Assembly: GCA_035946575.1 (NCBI GenBank)
Contig: DASYZG010000004.1
Span: 1 to 64,000 of the forward strand
Origin: Gp13-AA77 sp035946575
GTDB taxonomy: Bacteria; Acidobacteriota; Terriglobia; UBA7540
Direction of reading: 5' to 3'
DNA: 64,000 bases
Part shown: piece by piece, positions 7,758 through 16,705 of the stretch
How positions within the stretch are numbered: the first letter of the stretch is position 1
How the letters are laid out: every line of letters begins with the position of its first letter
Program-made: the position numbers and the translations under genes
The notes under the pieces: model-generated
Database searches by the model: none
Told to the model about the DNA's origin: nothing
The model's input: the letters and a program-made list of their open reading frames with translations, nothing else

Positions 7758-8409
7758 AATCCATCCGCCCGCAACTCCGCGCGAGTCCACCAGGACGCGC
7801 GCGCGCCGGCTGGCGCTGGGCGCGCTGTTCAGCGCCATTCTCCTGATTCCCCGGCTCCGCCGCCTGCGACGCCGGCCGCGGGCCTGGCTCGCGTTTCGCG
7901 CGGGCGCGGGTCTCGCGGGCGCAGTGCTGATCTGGAGATTCGCTCGCGCGGACGCGGGCTCCGGTTCGCTCGCCGCGGGCGTTGCTCTGATCGCCTTGGC
8001 GGCGCTCGTTCGCTCCAGGCCGCAGAAGAAGACTGCGGACGAAGTCGCCCGCGAGTTGGGAGCGCTGGTGGCGGTGAACGGCGGAGAGTTTGCTGCCGCT
8101 GCCGGCAACGGGTCCCGCCGCCCGGTCTACATCTTCGTGCATCCGGAACGCCTGCTGGTGCTGACGCCGGCCTTCCGGCGTCTGGTTGAGATTCCTCTCG
8201 CCGGCTTGCGCCAGGTCTCGACCGGCCCCGCCGGGGCCAATGGCCGTCGACGAGACGAGGCCTGGGAACTCAGGATCGACTGGGAATCGGAAGGGCGGCA
8301 GGCGGCGGTCTTTCACTATCAGGGAACATTCGCCGAGCATCTCGCGCGCGTGGCCGGCCAGACAATCACAACGGTCTGGAAGAAGAGCCTACCAGTGTTG
8401 CCTATCTGA
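7747..8409 (+). CDS. Hypothetical membrane protein
   Basis: Protein of 220 aa with no family I recognise. An Arg-rich N-terminus leads into one hydrophobic segment (about residues 22-37, LALGALFSAILLIP). A second hydrophobic stretch spans about residues 55-95 (GLAGAVLIWRF, SLAAGVALIALAAL). The remainder (100-220) is soluble-looking, with RPVYIFVHPERLLVL and a C-terminal HYQGTFAEHLARVAGQ. The start overlaps the end of the PaaK-like gene by 11 bp, which argues for co-translation and for the gene being real despite a long antisense frame. It ends nine bp from the convergent egtD. Confidence 0.65.
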   Translation: MPAEIHPPATPRESTRTRARRLALGALFSAILLIPRLRRLRRRPRAWLAFRAGAGLAGAVLIWRFARADAGSGSLAAGVALIALAALVRSRPQKKTADEVARELGALVAVNGGEFAAAAGNGSRRPVYIFVHPERLLVLTPAFRRLVEIPLAGLRQVSTGPAGANGRRRDEAWELRIDWESEGRQAAVFHYQGTFAEHLARVAGQTITTVWKKSLPVLPI

Positions 8410-8418
8410 AACGCGCGC

Positions 8419-9387
8419 TCATTTCGCGAGGAGGAGGCTTTCCGCAAAGGGCCACTCGCGGTCGATCCACTGCGCGTCGCAACGGAAGCCCGACTGCTCC
8501 GCCATGGAGTCGACCTCGCGCTCGGCATACTTGTGACTGCTCTCGGTCCAGATGGTCTCGTCCTTGGCGAGTTCGACGGTGATTCCCGCGCGGGGAATCT
8601 CAACGGTCTGACGCTCGGTCGAGCGCAGATGCATCTCAACGCTGCGCGCCTCAGGATTGAATCGGGCGCTGTGGGCAAAGCGGCGCAGATTGAAATCGGC
8701 GTCGAGTTCGCGATTGACGCGCGCGAGCAGGTTGAGATTGAAGGCCGCCGTCACGCCCAGCGGATCGTCGTAGGCGTCGAGCAACTGCGGGACGGGCTTC
8801 TCGAGGTCGGTGCCGAGCAACAGCGAGTCGCCGGGAGCGAGGACGCGCCGCACCTCCTGCAGGAACTTCACTCCCTGCGGACGATCGAAGTTACCGATCG
8901 TGCTTCCCAAAAACAGGACCATCAAGTGCGCGTTGGCCGCGCGTCGCGCCGCCACTTCCAGCAAACCATCCAGGTATTCGCGCTCGAGGCCCACGACACT
9001 CACGAATTCCATGCGGCCGAGCTCGCGCTGCACTTCGGCGAGCGCCGTGGGTGAAATCTCGATGGGATAGTAGAAGGTGCGCTGCGGGTTGGAAAGCGCC
9101 TCCAGGATCCAACGTGTTTTCCTGCCGCTGCCGCTGCCCAACTCCGCCACCACCACCGGACGCGGCAGCCTGGAGACGATTTCGGCCGCATGCCGGCGCA
9201 GCAGGCGCTCGTCCGCACGCGTCAGACCGTACTCCGGAAGCTGGCTGATCACCTCAAAGAGCGTCGAGCCCACACGATCGTAGAGATACTTGGAGGGCAG
9301 CTCCTTCTGGCCTGGTTTCGTCAGCCCAGCACGGACGTCAATCGCAAACTCGGCGAGCTGGCCGGCGGTGATGGCGTGAGTGATCAT
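8419..9387 (-). CDS. egtD: L-histidine N-alpha-methyltransferase
   Basis: SAM-dependent enzyme that trimethylates histidine to hercynine, the first step of ergothioneine synthesis. The 322-aa length is typical of EgtD. The SAM-binding motif AELGSGSGRKTRWILEAL is at about residues 80-97. IEISPTAL follows, then LFLGSTIGNFDR, a hallmark of EgtD. Near the C-terminus is IWTESSHKYAEREVD, part of the histidine-binding region. The ATG has AGGAG seven bases upstream. It lies 18 bp downstream of egtB on the same strand, so the two are very probably co-transcribed. The histidine-binding residues were not aligned one by one. Confidence 0.95.
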   Translation of the reverse strand: MITHAITAGQLAEFAIDVRAGLTKPGQKELPSKYLYDRVGSTLFEVISQLPEYGLTRADERLLRRHAAEIVSRLPRPVVVAELGSGSGRKTRWILEALSNPQRTFYYPIEISPTALAEVQRELGRMEFVSVVGLEREYLDGLLEVAARRAANAHLMVLFLGSTIGNFDRPQGVKFLQEVRRVLAPGDSLLLGTDLEKPVPQLLDAYDDPLGVTAAFNLNLLARVNRELDADFNLRRFAHSARFNPEARSVEMHLRSTERQTVEIPRAGITVELAKDETIWTESSHKYAEREVDSMAEQSGFRCDAQWIDREWPFAESLLLAK

Positions 9388-9405
9388 GAGGCGCTCCTGT
9401 CACGG

Positions 9406-10716
9406 TCAGTTGCTGACACAGCGAAACCCCGCATAGATGTAAGGGTAGTGCGGCTGAAACCAGTTGCGGAAGGAACGCCGCAGCATGCAGGCGGCCGTGC
9501 GGGGCGATCCGCCTTTCATCACGTAGTGGTGTCCGTCGAAGAAGTTGGCGGAGTAGCCGGGATAGAACGGGAGAGGCTCGAATCCGGGAAACGGCTCGAA
9601 GACGCTCGCCGTCCATTCCCACCCGTTGCCCAGCAGGTCTTCGGCGCCGAAAGCGCTGCGTCCCTCCGGAAAGGCGTTGACACACGCCGGATCCCAGCCG
9701 GCGAAGTCGAAGTTTCCGCACTTCGGGGCCTCGGGAGGTTTTGATCCCCAAGGGTACGGCCTCTCCTTGTCGCGCGGCGTGCCATAGGCGGCACGGTGCC
9801 ACTGCGCCTCGGTGGGAAGCGCCTTGCCGGCCCAGCGCGCGTACGCACCGGCCTCAGCGTGACTCACGTAAACCGGCCAATCGAGCGGCAGACCGATCTC
9901 ATCGAACATGGTGCGCAGGTGCCAGCGCCCGTCCACCGCCAGCCAGAATGCCGGGTGCCGGACGTTGTGTTCCGTCCGCCAGGCCCAGTCGCTTTCCGCC
10001 CACAGGGACCGCTCTTCGTAGCCGCCCGCCTCGAGGAAGCGCAGAAACTCGCGGTTCGTGACCTTGTAGCGATCGATGGCAAAGGCCGGGACGTCCACCG
10101 CGCTCTCCTCGAATTCGTTGTCCCAGCCGAAGTGGCCGTTACCCCGGGGGATCCCCAGGGTGGCCGCGCCGGCGGGGATTTCAACCATCCCGGGGGCAAC
10201 CGGAGCTCCGTGGTGGAACGGCGTCAAGGACGGCTTGACTTTGCGCTCGAGGGGAAGCTGGTGCAGCAGATAGGCCAGCGTCTCCGCGTGCATCAGCCGA
10301 TGCTCGATGGCGACGTTCAGCCTCACCCGGTGATCCTGAGGTTGGAGGCCCTCGGTCCGGGGACTCTCCCACAGTGCCGCATCCAGAGCCCGGCGGATGC
10401 GCTGGTTGTAGCCGCGTACGTCTTCGATCGAGGGCCAGTCGGACGGCGTGTCCGAAGGCAGTCCGCCGTCCACCGGGTCGATTCCGAAAGCGAACAGCTT
10501 GTCGAATGCGGGATGGAAGGCCGCCAGCCCGAGCGGCTCGCGAAGGAGGTTCCAGTCGAAAGCTTCGAGATGTCCGAGATAGAAAACGAGCCGGTGGCGC
10601 TCCGGAATCGGGCGCTCGTATAACGAGTCGGGCCGCACAAGATCGAAGAGCTTGTCGGTCTCCGTACGCGAGCCAGCCATGCGATTCTGTATCTCGATTT
10701 GCCTCTGAGCCTCCAT
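9406..10716 (-). CDS. egtB: Ergothioneine sulfoxide synthase (EgtB)
   Basis: Non-haem iron enzyme that joins hercynine to cysteine or gamma-glutamylcysteine with O2. The start is the ATG preceded by GGAGAGAGGG; the open frame extends further upstream without conserved sequence. The N-terminal DinB-like domain supplies a three-His iron site: H49 in YLGHLEAFDWN, then H139 and H143 in IEHRLMHAETL, equivalent to His51/134/138 of mycobacterial EgtB. The C-terminal formylglycine-enzyme-like domain starts near MVEIPAGAATLG and ends GSPRTAACMLRRSFRNW then YAGFRCV. No egtA or egtC lies nearby. EgtB from the acidobacterium Chloracidobacterium uses cysteine directly, so the same is inferred here. A C-S lyase must be encoded elsewhere. 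Confidence 0.93.
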   Translation of the reverse strand: MEAQRQIEIQNRMAGSRTETDKLFDLVRPDSLYERPIPERHRLVFYLGHLEAFDWNLLREPLGLAAFHPAFDKLFAFGIDPVDGGLPSDTPSDWPSIEDVRGYNQRIRRALDAALWESPRTEGLQPQDHRVRLNVAIEHRLMHAETLAYLLHQLPLERKVKPSLTPFHHGAPVAPGMVEIPAGAATLGIPRGNGHFGWDNEFEESAVDVPAFAIDRYKVTNREFLRFLEAGGYEERSLWAESDWAWRTEHNVRHPAFWLAVDGRWHLRTMFDEIGLPLDWPVYVSHAEAGAYARWAGKALPTEAQWHRAAYGTPRDKERPYPWGSKPPEAPKCGNFDFAGWDPACVNAFPEGRSAFGAEDLLGNGWEWTASVFEPFPGFEPLPFYPGYSANFFDGHHYVMKGGSPRTAACMLRRSFRNWFQPHYPYIYAGFRCVSN

Positions 10717-11478
10717 CGTGCCCTCTCTCCGTGACCTCAGACTTACAAGCCGCTCCTCGCCGAAAAGGATTGGATGCCGCCGGCGCTGGGAGGTGTGCGC
10801 GTCCGGCACCTCGCCGCATTTCGAAGTTGGGGCGGCCCTGCTGGCCGCCCTTGCACCCGAAATCAAGAATGGCCCAAGACTCTTGTCAAAAAAGGACTCA
10901 GGAATCCTGCTCCAAAATCCCGTTATTTCCGCCCTAATCACCTCAGCACGTGCGACTTGTAGCTTTGGGTTCGTCGTTCGGGAAAATCGCTCGCGAGGGG
11001 CGAAAATCAAGGGTTAAGCTCAGTCTTTCCAATGGATTGCGGTGTTGGGTTCGACACCCTGTACCCCACTGTTTTTTCGCGTCCTCTTTCGCACTTTTCC
11101 CGCGCCGCAGCCAGCTCGCGAAACGAGCCCAGGCGCGCCTCGATCCCCTCCCGGAGCTTGACGATGTCCCGCCGGCCATCGGCCCCGAATTCCTTCTCCA
11201 GACCGGTCGAAAGCTGGGCATTCGCGCGCAGGATGCGCAGTCTTGCGGCACTTATGGGGTTGCCTCCCACGAAGGTGGGCGAGAGTGAGATCGAGGCCAT
11301 TGAACAACGCAAATCCGGGGTGATTGCGACCTATAATCGTTCTATATACCATTTGATAATCAAAGTCAATGGGCGAAATGGGCGGGATGGCGGGACGTAG
11401 GAAGGTCAGATTGTTCTCCGAGGAGGGCGCCTTCAGCAGAATCCGAGCAAAGCAAATGCAAATCCAGCAAGTGTTATA
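10717..11478. other. Intergenic region upstream of egtB
   Basis: About 760 bp between egtB and the 3' end of the kinase gene. It should contain the egtB promoter, but no convincing -10/-35 pair was found. A perfect palindrome GGGCGGCC-CTGCT-GGCCGCCC lies at 10830-10850 and resembles hairpins at 42420-42503 and 59970-59998. A minus-strand frame (11007-11312, helical residues around STGLEKEFGADGRRDIVKLR) could be a gene remnant but has no recognised domain. Confidence 0.45.
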
Positions 11479-14184
11479 TTAATTGCCCTGTGGCGTGAAC
11501 TTCCAAATCGTCGCGCGCCAATCGAGCGTCAAGGCCATGATCCTTCCATCCGGAGTCCACGTCATATAGTGGAAATCGTTAGTGTAATCGAGGGGAATAC
11601 GCGCTGACTTTCCGGTTACCAGATCGAATGTTCCAGGCGGCCAGTACCAGGTCTGTGATCCCATAGGCGCCACCAGCTTCCCGTTCCGGACGCTGCCGGG
11701 GTTGATAAACCATCCCAGGTGGAACGTCCCGGCAATCTCCTGCTCCGGCCCGTTGTTTAAGGGAACGCGGACCAGGCGGCTGTTGGGAGGCTCTCGCACC
11801 TCAACCACCAGGCTGTGAGTAGCGGCATCGACAGCGATTCCGTCACCCGTGCGAATCCTGCGAGGTTCATCCCCCGAAAGCGGCACGGACCAAACCGCGC
11901 GGCCCGCTACACAGTAAAGTGTTTTCGAATCCGGTGAGGTGGCCAGCGCGGTCACCTCTCCCTGATCGAAGCTCAAGCGGCGCGTAATCTGGCCGTTGGA
12001 CACGGTCGCCAGCGCAATAGCGTGGCGCGGCGGCGCTCCGATCATGAAAGCTAATTGGTCGGACCCTACAGGCGTCATGGGCCCCGCCGTTTCTTCGTTG
12101 CTGTTGATCAGCGCAGAAGGATCTTTTCCGGGCTCGACCAGAATCAGCCGGGTACGGGAGGCCGTTCGTTCGGCCCACACCGTGCGGCCATCCGGGAGCA
12201 CGGTGAAGTAGTCGAGTTCGTCAGGATTGGAGATTGCAGCCACTCTTTCCACCTTCCCGCCGTCAGCCGGAAAACGAACCAATTCCTCTCCTCGGTCGCT
12301 CTGATCGAGATAGATGCTGCCATCAGGACCAGTATCGAGGCCCCAGATCGGATGGATCATGTTAAGCAGCGGACGCGTCGGTCCGTGGCCATCCAGCGGC
12401 ACCGCCGCCACCCGATAGGTGTTCCCTTTACCGGTTGCGATCACCGCATCCTTGCCGTCGCGAGTAGCGGCGACAGCAACGGACTGGCCACTGAATTCAC
12501 CGGGATAGTCTTCCGGAAGCTGCCGCATACTTCCAGTCGCCAGATCGACCGTATAAAGATGGTTGCCGGCATCCGCCCCGGAGCCGATTTTGGTTCCGAT
12601 CACGAGAAACTCGCGGCCACCCGGAACTACTGCCAGCAAACGCACGCCAAACGCTCCGCCCACGGCCACGGAGTAGGCTTGTGTTTGCCCGGTCTCCGGC
12701 AAGTAGCGAAACACCTGGTAAAGGTTCTCTCGGTTGAGCCGGGTGATAAGAAGGCTGCCGTCGGGCAGGGGCTCGGGCGACATCGCGTTTTCCAAAACCA
12801 ACTGTTCGTCGCCGCCCAGGGCCGGCACGGCATAGATGCCCTTCGGCTCGTCATACCATCGATCGTAATAAATGCGGCTGCTATCCGGCGACCACGCAAT
12901 GCTTTGCACCAGGCCGCGTTCGCGGCTGTGAGTGAGCATGATGCGATTGCCGGTTTCGGGCTGCATCACCCAGACTTGCATGAAGTCTTCAGGATCTTTT
13001 GCAATGAACGCCAGCAGATGCCCGTCTGGGGAAAGACGTGGGAAGAGGGACACTACTGGCCCGCCGAGCATGACGCCGGTCCAGGACGGCTGCGCCGGCG
13101 TGCGCCACAGGAAATGGCCTGCCACCGCCGCCAGGACGAGGGCCGCGGCTGCCAGCAGGGCTCGAGTGCGCTGCCGAACGGGCCGCTCTGACGCCGCTGC
13201 GGCCTCCTGGCCGGACTCTGCCTCTCCCGCTTGCGCCTCCTGGATGGCGATCCGCGCCTCGCCGATGGCCTGTAGCCGCTGCTTGCGATCCTTGGTCAGG
13301 CAGCGGTGCAGTAGCCGCACAATGGACGGCGGCGTGGAGGCCGGCAGCGCGTTCCATTCGGGATCGAACTTCAGCACTGAGGCCAGAACGTCGGAAGTCG
13401 TCTCGCCCTGAAAGGCCCGCTGCCCGCTCAGCATTTCATACAGCACCACGCCAAACGACCAGATATCGGCGCGCCGGTCCACGGTGTGGCCCCGTGCCTG
13501 TTCGGGAGCCATGTAGGCGGCGGTGCCCATGATCATACCCGCCTGCGTTGCCTGGGCGGTCAGCGTCGGTGAGTTTGAGGGATCGCCGGAAGGCGTGCTG
13601 CTCTCCGTGGCCTTCGCCAGGCCGAAGTCCAGCACCTTTGCCGTGCCTTCCGGAGTGATTTTGATATTCGCCGGCTTCAGGTCGCGATGGATGACGCCGC
13701 GCTCGTGAGCATATTCCAGCGCCTCGGTGATCTGCTCCGCGATGTGGAGGGCCTCCTCCAACTGTAGCGGCGATGTCCTCATCGCCGCCTTCCCGGAAGC
13801 CGCCAATGGATCTCCGCTGGCGCGGGAGTGACCTGTAATCGCGGACGATGCGGCGGATAATCGCTCCGCCAGCGTCGGCCCGTCGACGAGTTCCATGACG
13901 AGCGACCGCTGTCCGTTCGCCTCTTCCAGGCCGTAAATCGCAGCGATGTTAGGGTGATTCAGCGAAGCCAGAACCTGCGCTTCGCGTTGGAATCGAGCCA
14001 TGCGCTCGGCATCAAGGGCAAAGGCTTCCGGCAGGAATTTGAGCGCCACCTCGCGCCCGAGCTTGGTATCTGTGGCGCGGTACACCTCGCCCATTCCACC
14101 CTTGCCGATTGCGGCGGTGATCCGATAGTGCGAGAGTGTGTTACCGACCAGGTGAGCCCCCCAATGAGCCAGGCCGCTCCTCAC
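11479..14184 (-). CDS. Membrane Ser/Thr protein kinase with C-terminal WD40/TolB-like propeller
   Basis: PknB-type receptor kinase of 901 aa. The N-terminal kinase domain has the glycine loop IGKGGMGEVYRA, VALKFLPE with the ATP Lys, catalytic VIHRDLKPAN, DFGLAK, and MGTAAYMAPEQARG. A transmembrane helix (about residues 326-346, ALLAAAALVLAAVAGHFLW) follows. The large extracytoplasmic part has repeats such as LSPDGHLLAFIA, WSPDSSRIYYD and LPDGRTVWAE, typical of WD40-like/PD40 beta-propellers. It probably senses an external signal. Residues about 110-139 form an insertion (with GHSRASGDPLA) between the hinge and helix E that looks like a translated palindromic repeat. The GTG start is weakly supported; no ribosome-binding site is obvious. 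Confidence 0.9.
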   Translation of the reverse strand: MRSGLAHWGAHLVGNTLSHYRITAAIGKGGMGEVYRATDTKLGREVALKFLPEAFALDAERMARFQREAQVLASLNHPNIAAIYGLEEANGQRSLVMELVDGPTLAERLSAASSAITGHSRASGDPLAASGKAAMRTSPLQLEEALHIAEQITEALEYAHERGVIHRDLKPANIKITPEGTAKVLDFGLAKATESSTPSGDPSNSPTLTAQATQAGMIMGTAAYMAPEQARGHTVDRRADIWSFGVVLYEMLSGQRAFQGETTSDVLASVLKFDPEWNALPASTPPSIVRLLHRCLTKDRKQRLQAIGEARIAIQEAQAGEAESGQEAAAASERPVRQRTRALLAAAALVLAAVAGHFLWRTPAQPSWTGVMLGGPVVSLFPRLSPDGHLLAFIAKDPEDFMQVWVMQPETGNRIMLTHSRERGLVQSIAWSPDSSRIYYDRWYDEPKGIYAVPALGGDEQLVLENAMSPEPLPDGSLLITRLNRENLYQVFRYLPETGQTQAYSVAVGGAFGVRLLAVVPGGREFLVIGTKIGSGADAGNHLYTVDLATGSMRQLPEDYPGEFSGQSVAVAATRDGKDAVIATGKGNTYRVAAVPLDGHGPTRPLLNMIHPIWGLDTGPDGSIYLDQSDRGEELVRFPADGGKVERVAAISNPDELDYFTVLPDGRTVWAERTASRTRLILVEPGKDPSALINSNEETAGPMTPVGSDQLAFMIGAPPRHAIALATVSNGQITRRLSFDQGEVTALATSPDSKTLYCVAGRAVWSVPLSGDEPRRIRTGDGIAVDAATHSLVVEVREPPNSRLVRVPLNNGPEQEIAGTFHLGWFINPGSVRNGKLVAPMGSQTWYWPPGTFDLVTGKSARIPLDYTNDFHYMTWTPDGRIMALTLDWRATIWKFTPQGN
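13807..13830. repeat. dRS3-like palindrome inside the kinase gene
   Basis: The plus strand reads TGGATCTCCGCTGGCGCGGG then AGTG. It matches the intergenic copy at 1531-1553 (TGGATTCCCGCTTACGCGGG) with three mismatches over the shared 20 bases. It is in frame within the kinase domain and encodes HSRASGDP on the minus strand. Confidence 0.6.
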
Positions 14185-14773
14185 TGTGGCTTGTCGCTGA
14201 AGAAGGCAGCGCCTATTCTACCTCAAGAGCCTTCGGAAATTGTGCCCCGGCTCCCGGCAACTCGGAAGCTCTTGGTGGCAAGCATCGGACGGCATTCCTC
14301 GGGCCTGCAGTCCAGCCCCGATCAACAACGTCGTGTCAAGCGCGGCGAGTTACTGGTGATTGCTCGTCAAAGATCGCCTGGCCACGCGTGATCTTGTTCA
14401 TACTACCCAGCCGACTCGCAACTGGATCGGGGACGAAAAGTCCTTTCTCGTGAATCGAGGCCGCTCAGTTGCCGTATAACGGCCTACCCGTTGAGATGCC
14501 TCATTACGTACAGTCGTCATGAAGGAATCTCACGCCGCTGACTGGCCCTCGAGTAACCGCATGATGTTTAGCCCCGCTCTGTGCTTCCGCCACCGACTCG
14601 GCGAGTTTCGATCGCCCGCCGCTCTGCGGTTACGTTATGATGGTTTTTGCACCGTGGAACCCAAGGCCGCCGCTGACGATCTAAAATACTCTCATTCGTT
14701 CCAATTAGCGGGCCCCGCGGCTGGGCGGCTCCTGGCTAAGCCTCAACAGAGGGCCCAAGAGGGGATCAATCCA
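14185..14773. other. Intergenic region kinase/aspS
   Basis: About 590 bp between two divergently transcribed genes. The aspS frame stays open upstream of the chosen start back to 14519, but that part lacks synthetase-like sequence. A GAGGGG ribosome-binding site precedes the GTG at 14774. A weak -10-like TAAAAT occurs near 14680. Nothing else was recognised. Confidence 0.4.
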
Positions 14774-16648
14774 GTGGAACTCGATCTTCTGGGTAACCGG
14801 CAGCGAACCCATCACTGCGGCGAGTTACGCCGCCAGCATGCGGGGCAGAAGGTATTTCTGGCGGGATGGGTGGCGCGGCGGCGGGATCTCGGCAACCTGA
14901 TCTTCATCGATTTGCGCGACCACAGCGGCATCACGCAGGTCGTGTGCCGGCCTGAGCTGAGCGCCGCGGCCCACGCCAAGGCCGAGCAGGTGCGCACCGA
15001 GTACGTGCTCGGCGTCGAGGGCGAAGCGGCGCTGCGCACGGCGGAAACCGTGAACAAGGACCTGGCCACCGGCGAAGTGGAAGTCGTGGTCCGGGAGCTG
15101 CTGGTGCTGAACGAGGCGCGGACGCCGCCCTTCCCTCTGGACGACGAGGGCCGCACCAACGAAGAGCCGCGCCTGCGCTACCGCTATATCGACCTGCGCC
15201 GCCCGCGCATGCAGCACAACATCCGCCTGCGTCATCGGGCTGGGCTGGTAGTGCGCGAGCACATGACCGAGCACGGCTTCGTGGACGTGGAAACGCCGTT
15301 TCTGACGCGCAGCACGCCGGAGGGCGCGCGCGACTACCTGGTGCCGAGCCGCGTCCATCCGGGGCACTTCTACGCCCTGCCCCAGTCGCCGCAGCTTTTC
15401 AAGCAGATACTGATGATCGCGGGGTTCGACCGGTACTTTCAGATCGTGCGCTGCTTCCGCGACGAGGACTTGCGCGCCGACCGGCAGCCGGAGTTCACCC
15501 AGATCGATATCGAGATGGCTTTCCCGACCCGCGAGGCGCTGTTCGCGATTATCGAGGGTCTGATGGAGAAGTTGTTCGCGCTGGTGGACGTGAAGGTCGC
15601 GCGACCGTTCGCGATTCTGCCCTACGACGTGGCGATGGAGAAGTACGGCTCCGACAAGCCGCACCTCGGATTCGGCCTGGAATGGAAGCGCCTGCCGCTG
15701 CCCGAGGGCGCGCACGGCAAGATTCACGTGGCCGAGCCGATCAAGGCTCTGCGGGTGCCGGGCGGCGCTGCGTTCTCGCGCAGCCAGATCGACAAGCTGC
15801 ACGAGGTCGCCAAGAACGCGGGCGCGGACTGGTTTGCGTCGATCAAAGTGGCGGGCGATGCACCGGCCGCGCTGGCAAAGGTGATGGGAGAGCAGGCCGT
15901 CCGCTCGCTCGTGAGCGCCGTCGAGGCGGTTGACGGCGATCTCGTGGTTCTGCTCGGCCTGAAGGTGCAGGCGGCCCCGGTCGAATCAGGCGGTCATGCC
16001 AGTACCGGCGCCAACGCAGGCCTGAACGTCGAAAAGCTGCGCCAGCTCGATTTCGCTTCGGGCGACGTGCGCCTCGACCTCGCCCGCAAGCTCGACCTGA
16101 TCAAGCCGGGCATTTGGGCCTTCTGCTGGGTGGTGGACTTTCCCATGTTCGAGTACGACGAGAAGCAGAAGCGCTACGCCGCGATGCATCATCCGTTCAC
16201 CTCGCCGCGCGAGGAGGACATGGACCAGATCGAATCCGACCCTTCAGCGTGCAAGGCGCGCGCCTACGATCTGGTGCTCAATGGCTCGGAGATCGGCGGA
16301 GGATCGATCCGTATCCACCGGCCCGACATCCAGCGTCGCGTCTTCCAGACGCTCAGCATTACGCCCGAGAAGGCTCGCGAGCGCTTCGGGTTCTTCCTGG
16401 ACGCGCTCGAGAGCGGCGCGCCGCCGCACGGCGGCATCGCGCTCGGCTGGGACCGCATCATCGCGCTGATGTGCGGCGAGACCAACATCCGCGAGGTGAT
16501 CGCCTTCCCCAAGACCGCGAGCGCCATGGACCTGATGTGCGACGCGCCGGGCGGAGTGGATCCGGACCAGCTTCACGAGCTGGAATTGGAGCTGAAGACC
16601 GCGGAGAGCATCGAGGCTGTCCGGGCGCGGCAGAAGACGGCGGAATGA
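14774..16648 (+). CDS. aspS: Aspartyl-tRNA synthetase (possibly Asp/Asn non-discriminating)
   Basis: Class IIb synthetase charging tRNA-Asp, about 624 aa, matching the bacterial type. The GTG start with GAGGGG upstream places VELDLLGNRQRTHHCGEL at the N-terminus. The OB-fold anticodon domain follows (VFLAGWVARRRDLGNLIFID). Motif 2 is seen in FQIVRCFRDEDLRADRQPEF. The bacterial GAD insertion lies in the middle, and motif 3 is GIALGWDRIIALMCGETNIR. Whether it also charges tRNA-Asn depends on the presence of asnS or gatCAB elsewhere. It lies 57 bp before mutL, separated by an octamer tract. Confidence 0.96.
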   Translation: MELDLLGNRQRTHHCGELRRQHAGQKVFLAGWVARRRDLGNLIFIDLRDHSGITQVVCRPELSAAAHAKAEQVRTEYVLGVEGEAALRTAETVNKDLATGEVEVVVRELLVLNEARTPPFPLDDEGRTNEEPRLRYRYIDLRRPRMQHNIRLRHRAGLVVREHMTEHGFVDVETPFLTRSTPEGARDYLVPSRVHPGHFYALPQSPQLFKQILMIAGFDRYFQIVRCFRDEDLRADRQPEFTQIDIEMAFPTREALFAIIEGLMEKLFALVDVKVARPFAILPYDVAMEKYGSDKPHLGFGLEWKRLPLPEGAHGKIHVAEPIKALRVPGGAAFSRSQIDKLHEVAKNAGADWFASIKVAGDAPAALAKVMGEQAVRSLVSAVEAVDGDLVVLLGLKVQAAPVESGGHASTGANAGLNVEKLRQLDFASGDVRLDLARKLDLIKPGIWAFCWVVDFPMFEYDEKQKRYAAMHHPFTSPREEDMDQIESDPSACKARAYDLVLNGSEIGGGSIRIHRPDIQRRVFQTLSITPEKARERFGFFLDALESGAPPHGGIALGWDRIIALMCGETNIREVIAFPKTASAMDLMCDAPGGVDPDQLHELELELKTAESIEAVRARQKTAE

Positions 16649-16662
16649 ACTGACACAATGGG

Positions 16663-16702
16663 TCATTGATTCAATGGCTCAATGGTTCAATGATCCGATG
16701 AG
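16663..16702. repeat. Octamer spacer tract (5 units)
   Basis: Five consecutive 8-bp units: TCATTGAT, TCAATGGC, TCAATGGT, TCAATGAT, CCGATGAG. The tract fills the gap between aspS and mutL and ends four bases before the mutL start, leaving no clear ribosome-binding site. Confidence 0.75.
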
Positions 16703-16705
16703 CAG

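Noticed and set aside
6393..8108. Minus-strand open frame of about 570 codons over the PaaK-like gene and membrane protein
   Set aside because: The plus-strand ligase motifs are strong; the antisense frame is a codon-bias artefact.
11007..11312. Possible 101-aa helical protein on the minus strand
   Set aside because: No domain or ribosome-binding site was recognised; kept only as a note in the intergenic entry.
14519..14773. N-terminal extension of aspS
   Set aside because: The frame is open, but the sequence is unlike any synthetase N-terminus and a GTG with GAGGGG upstream lies at the expected place.
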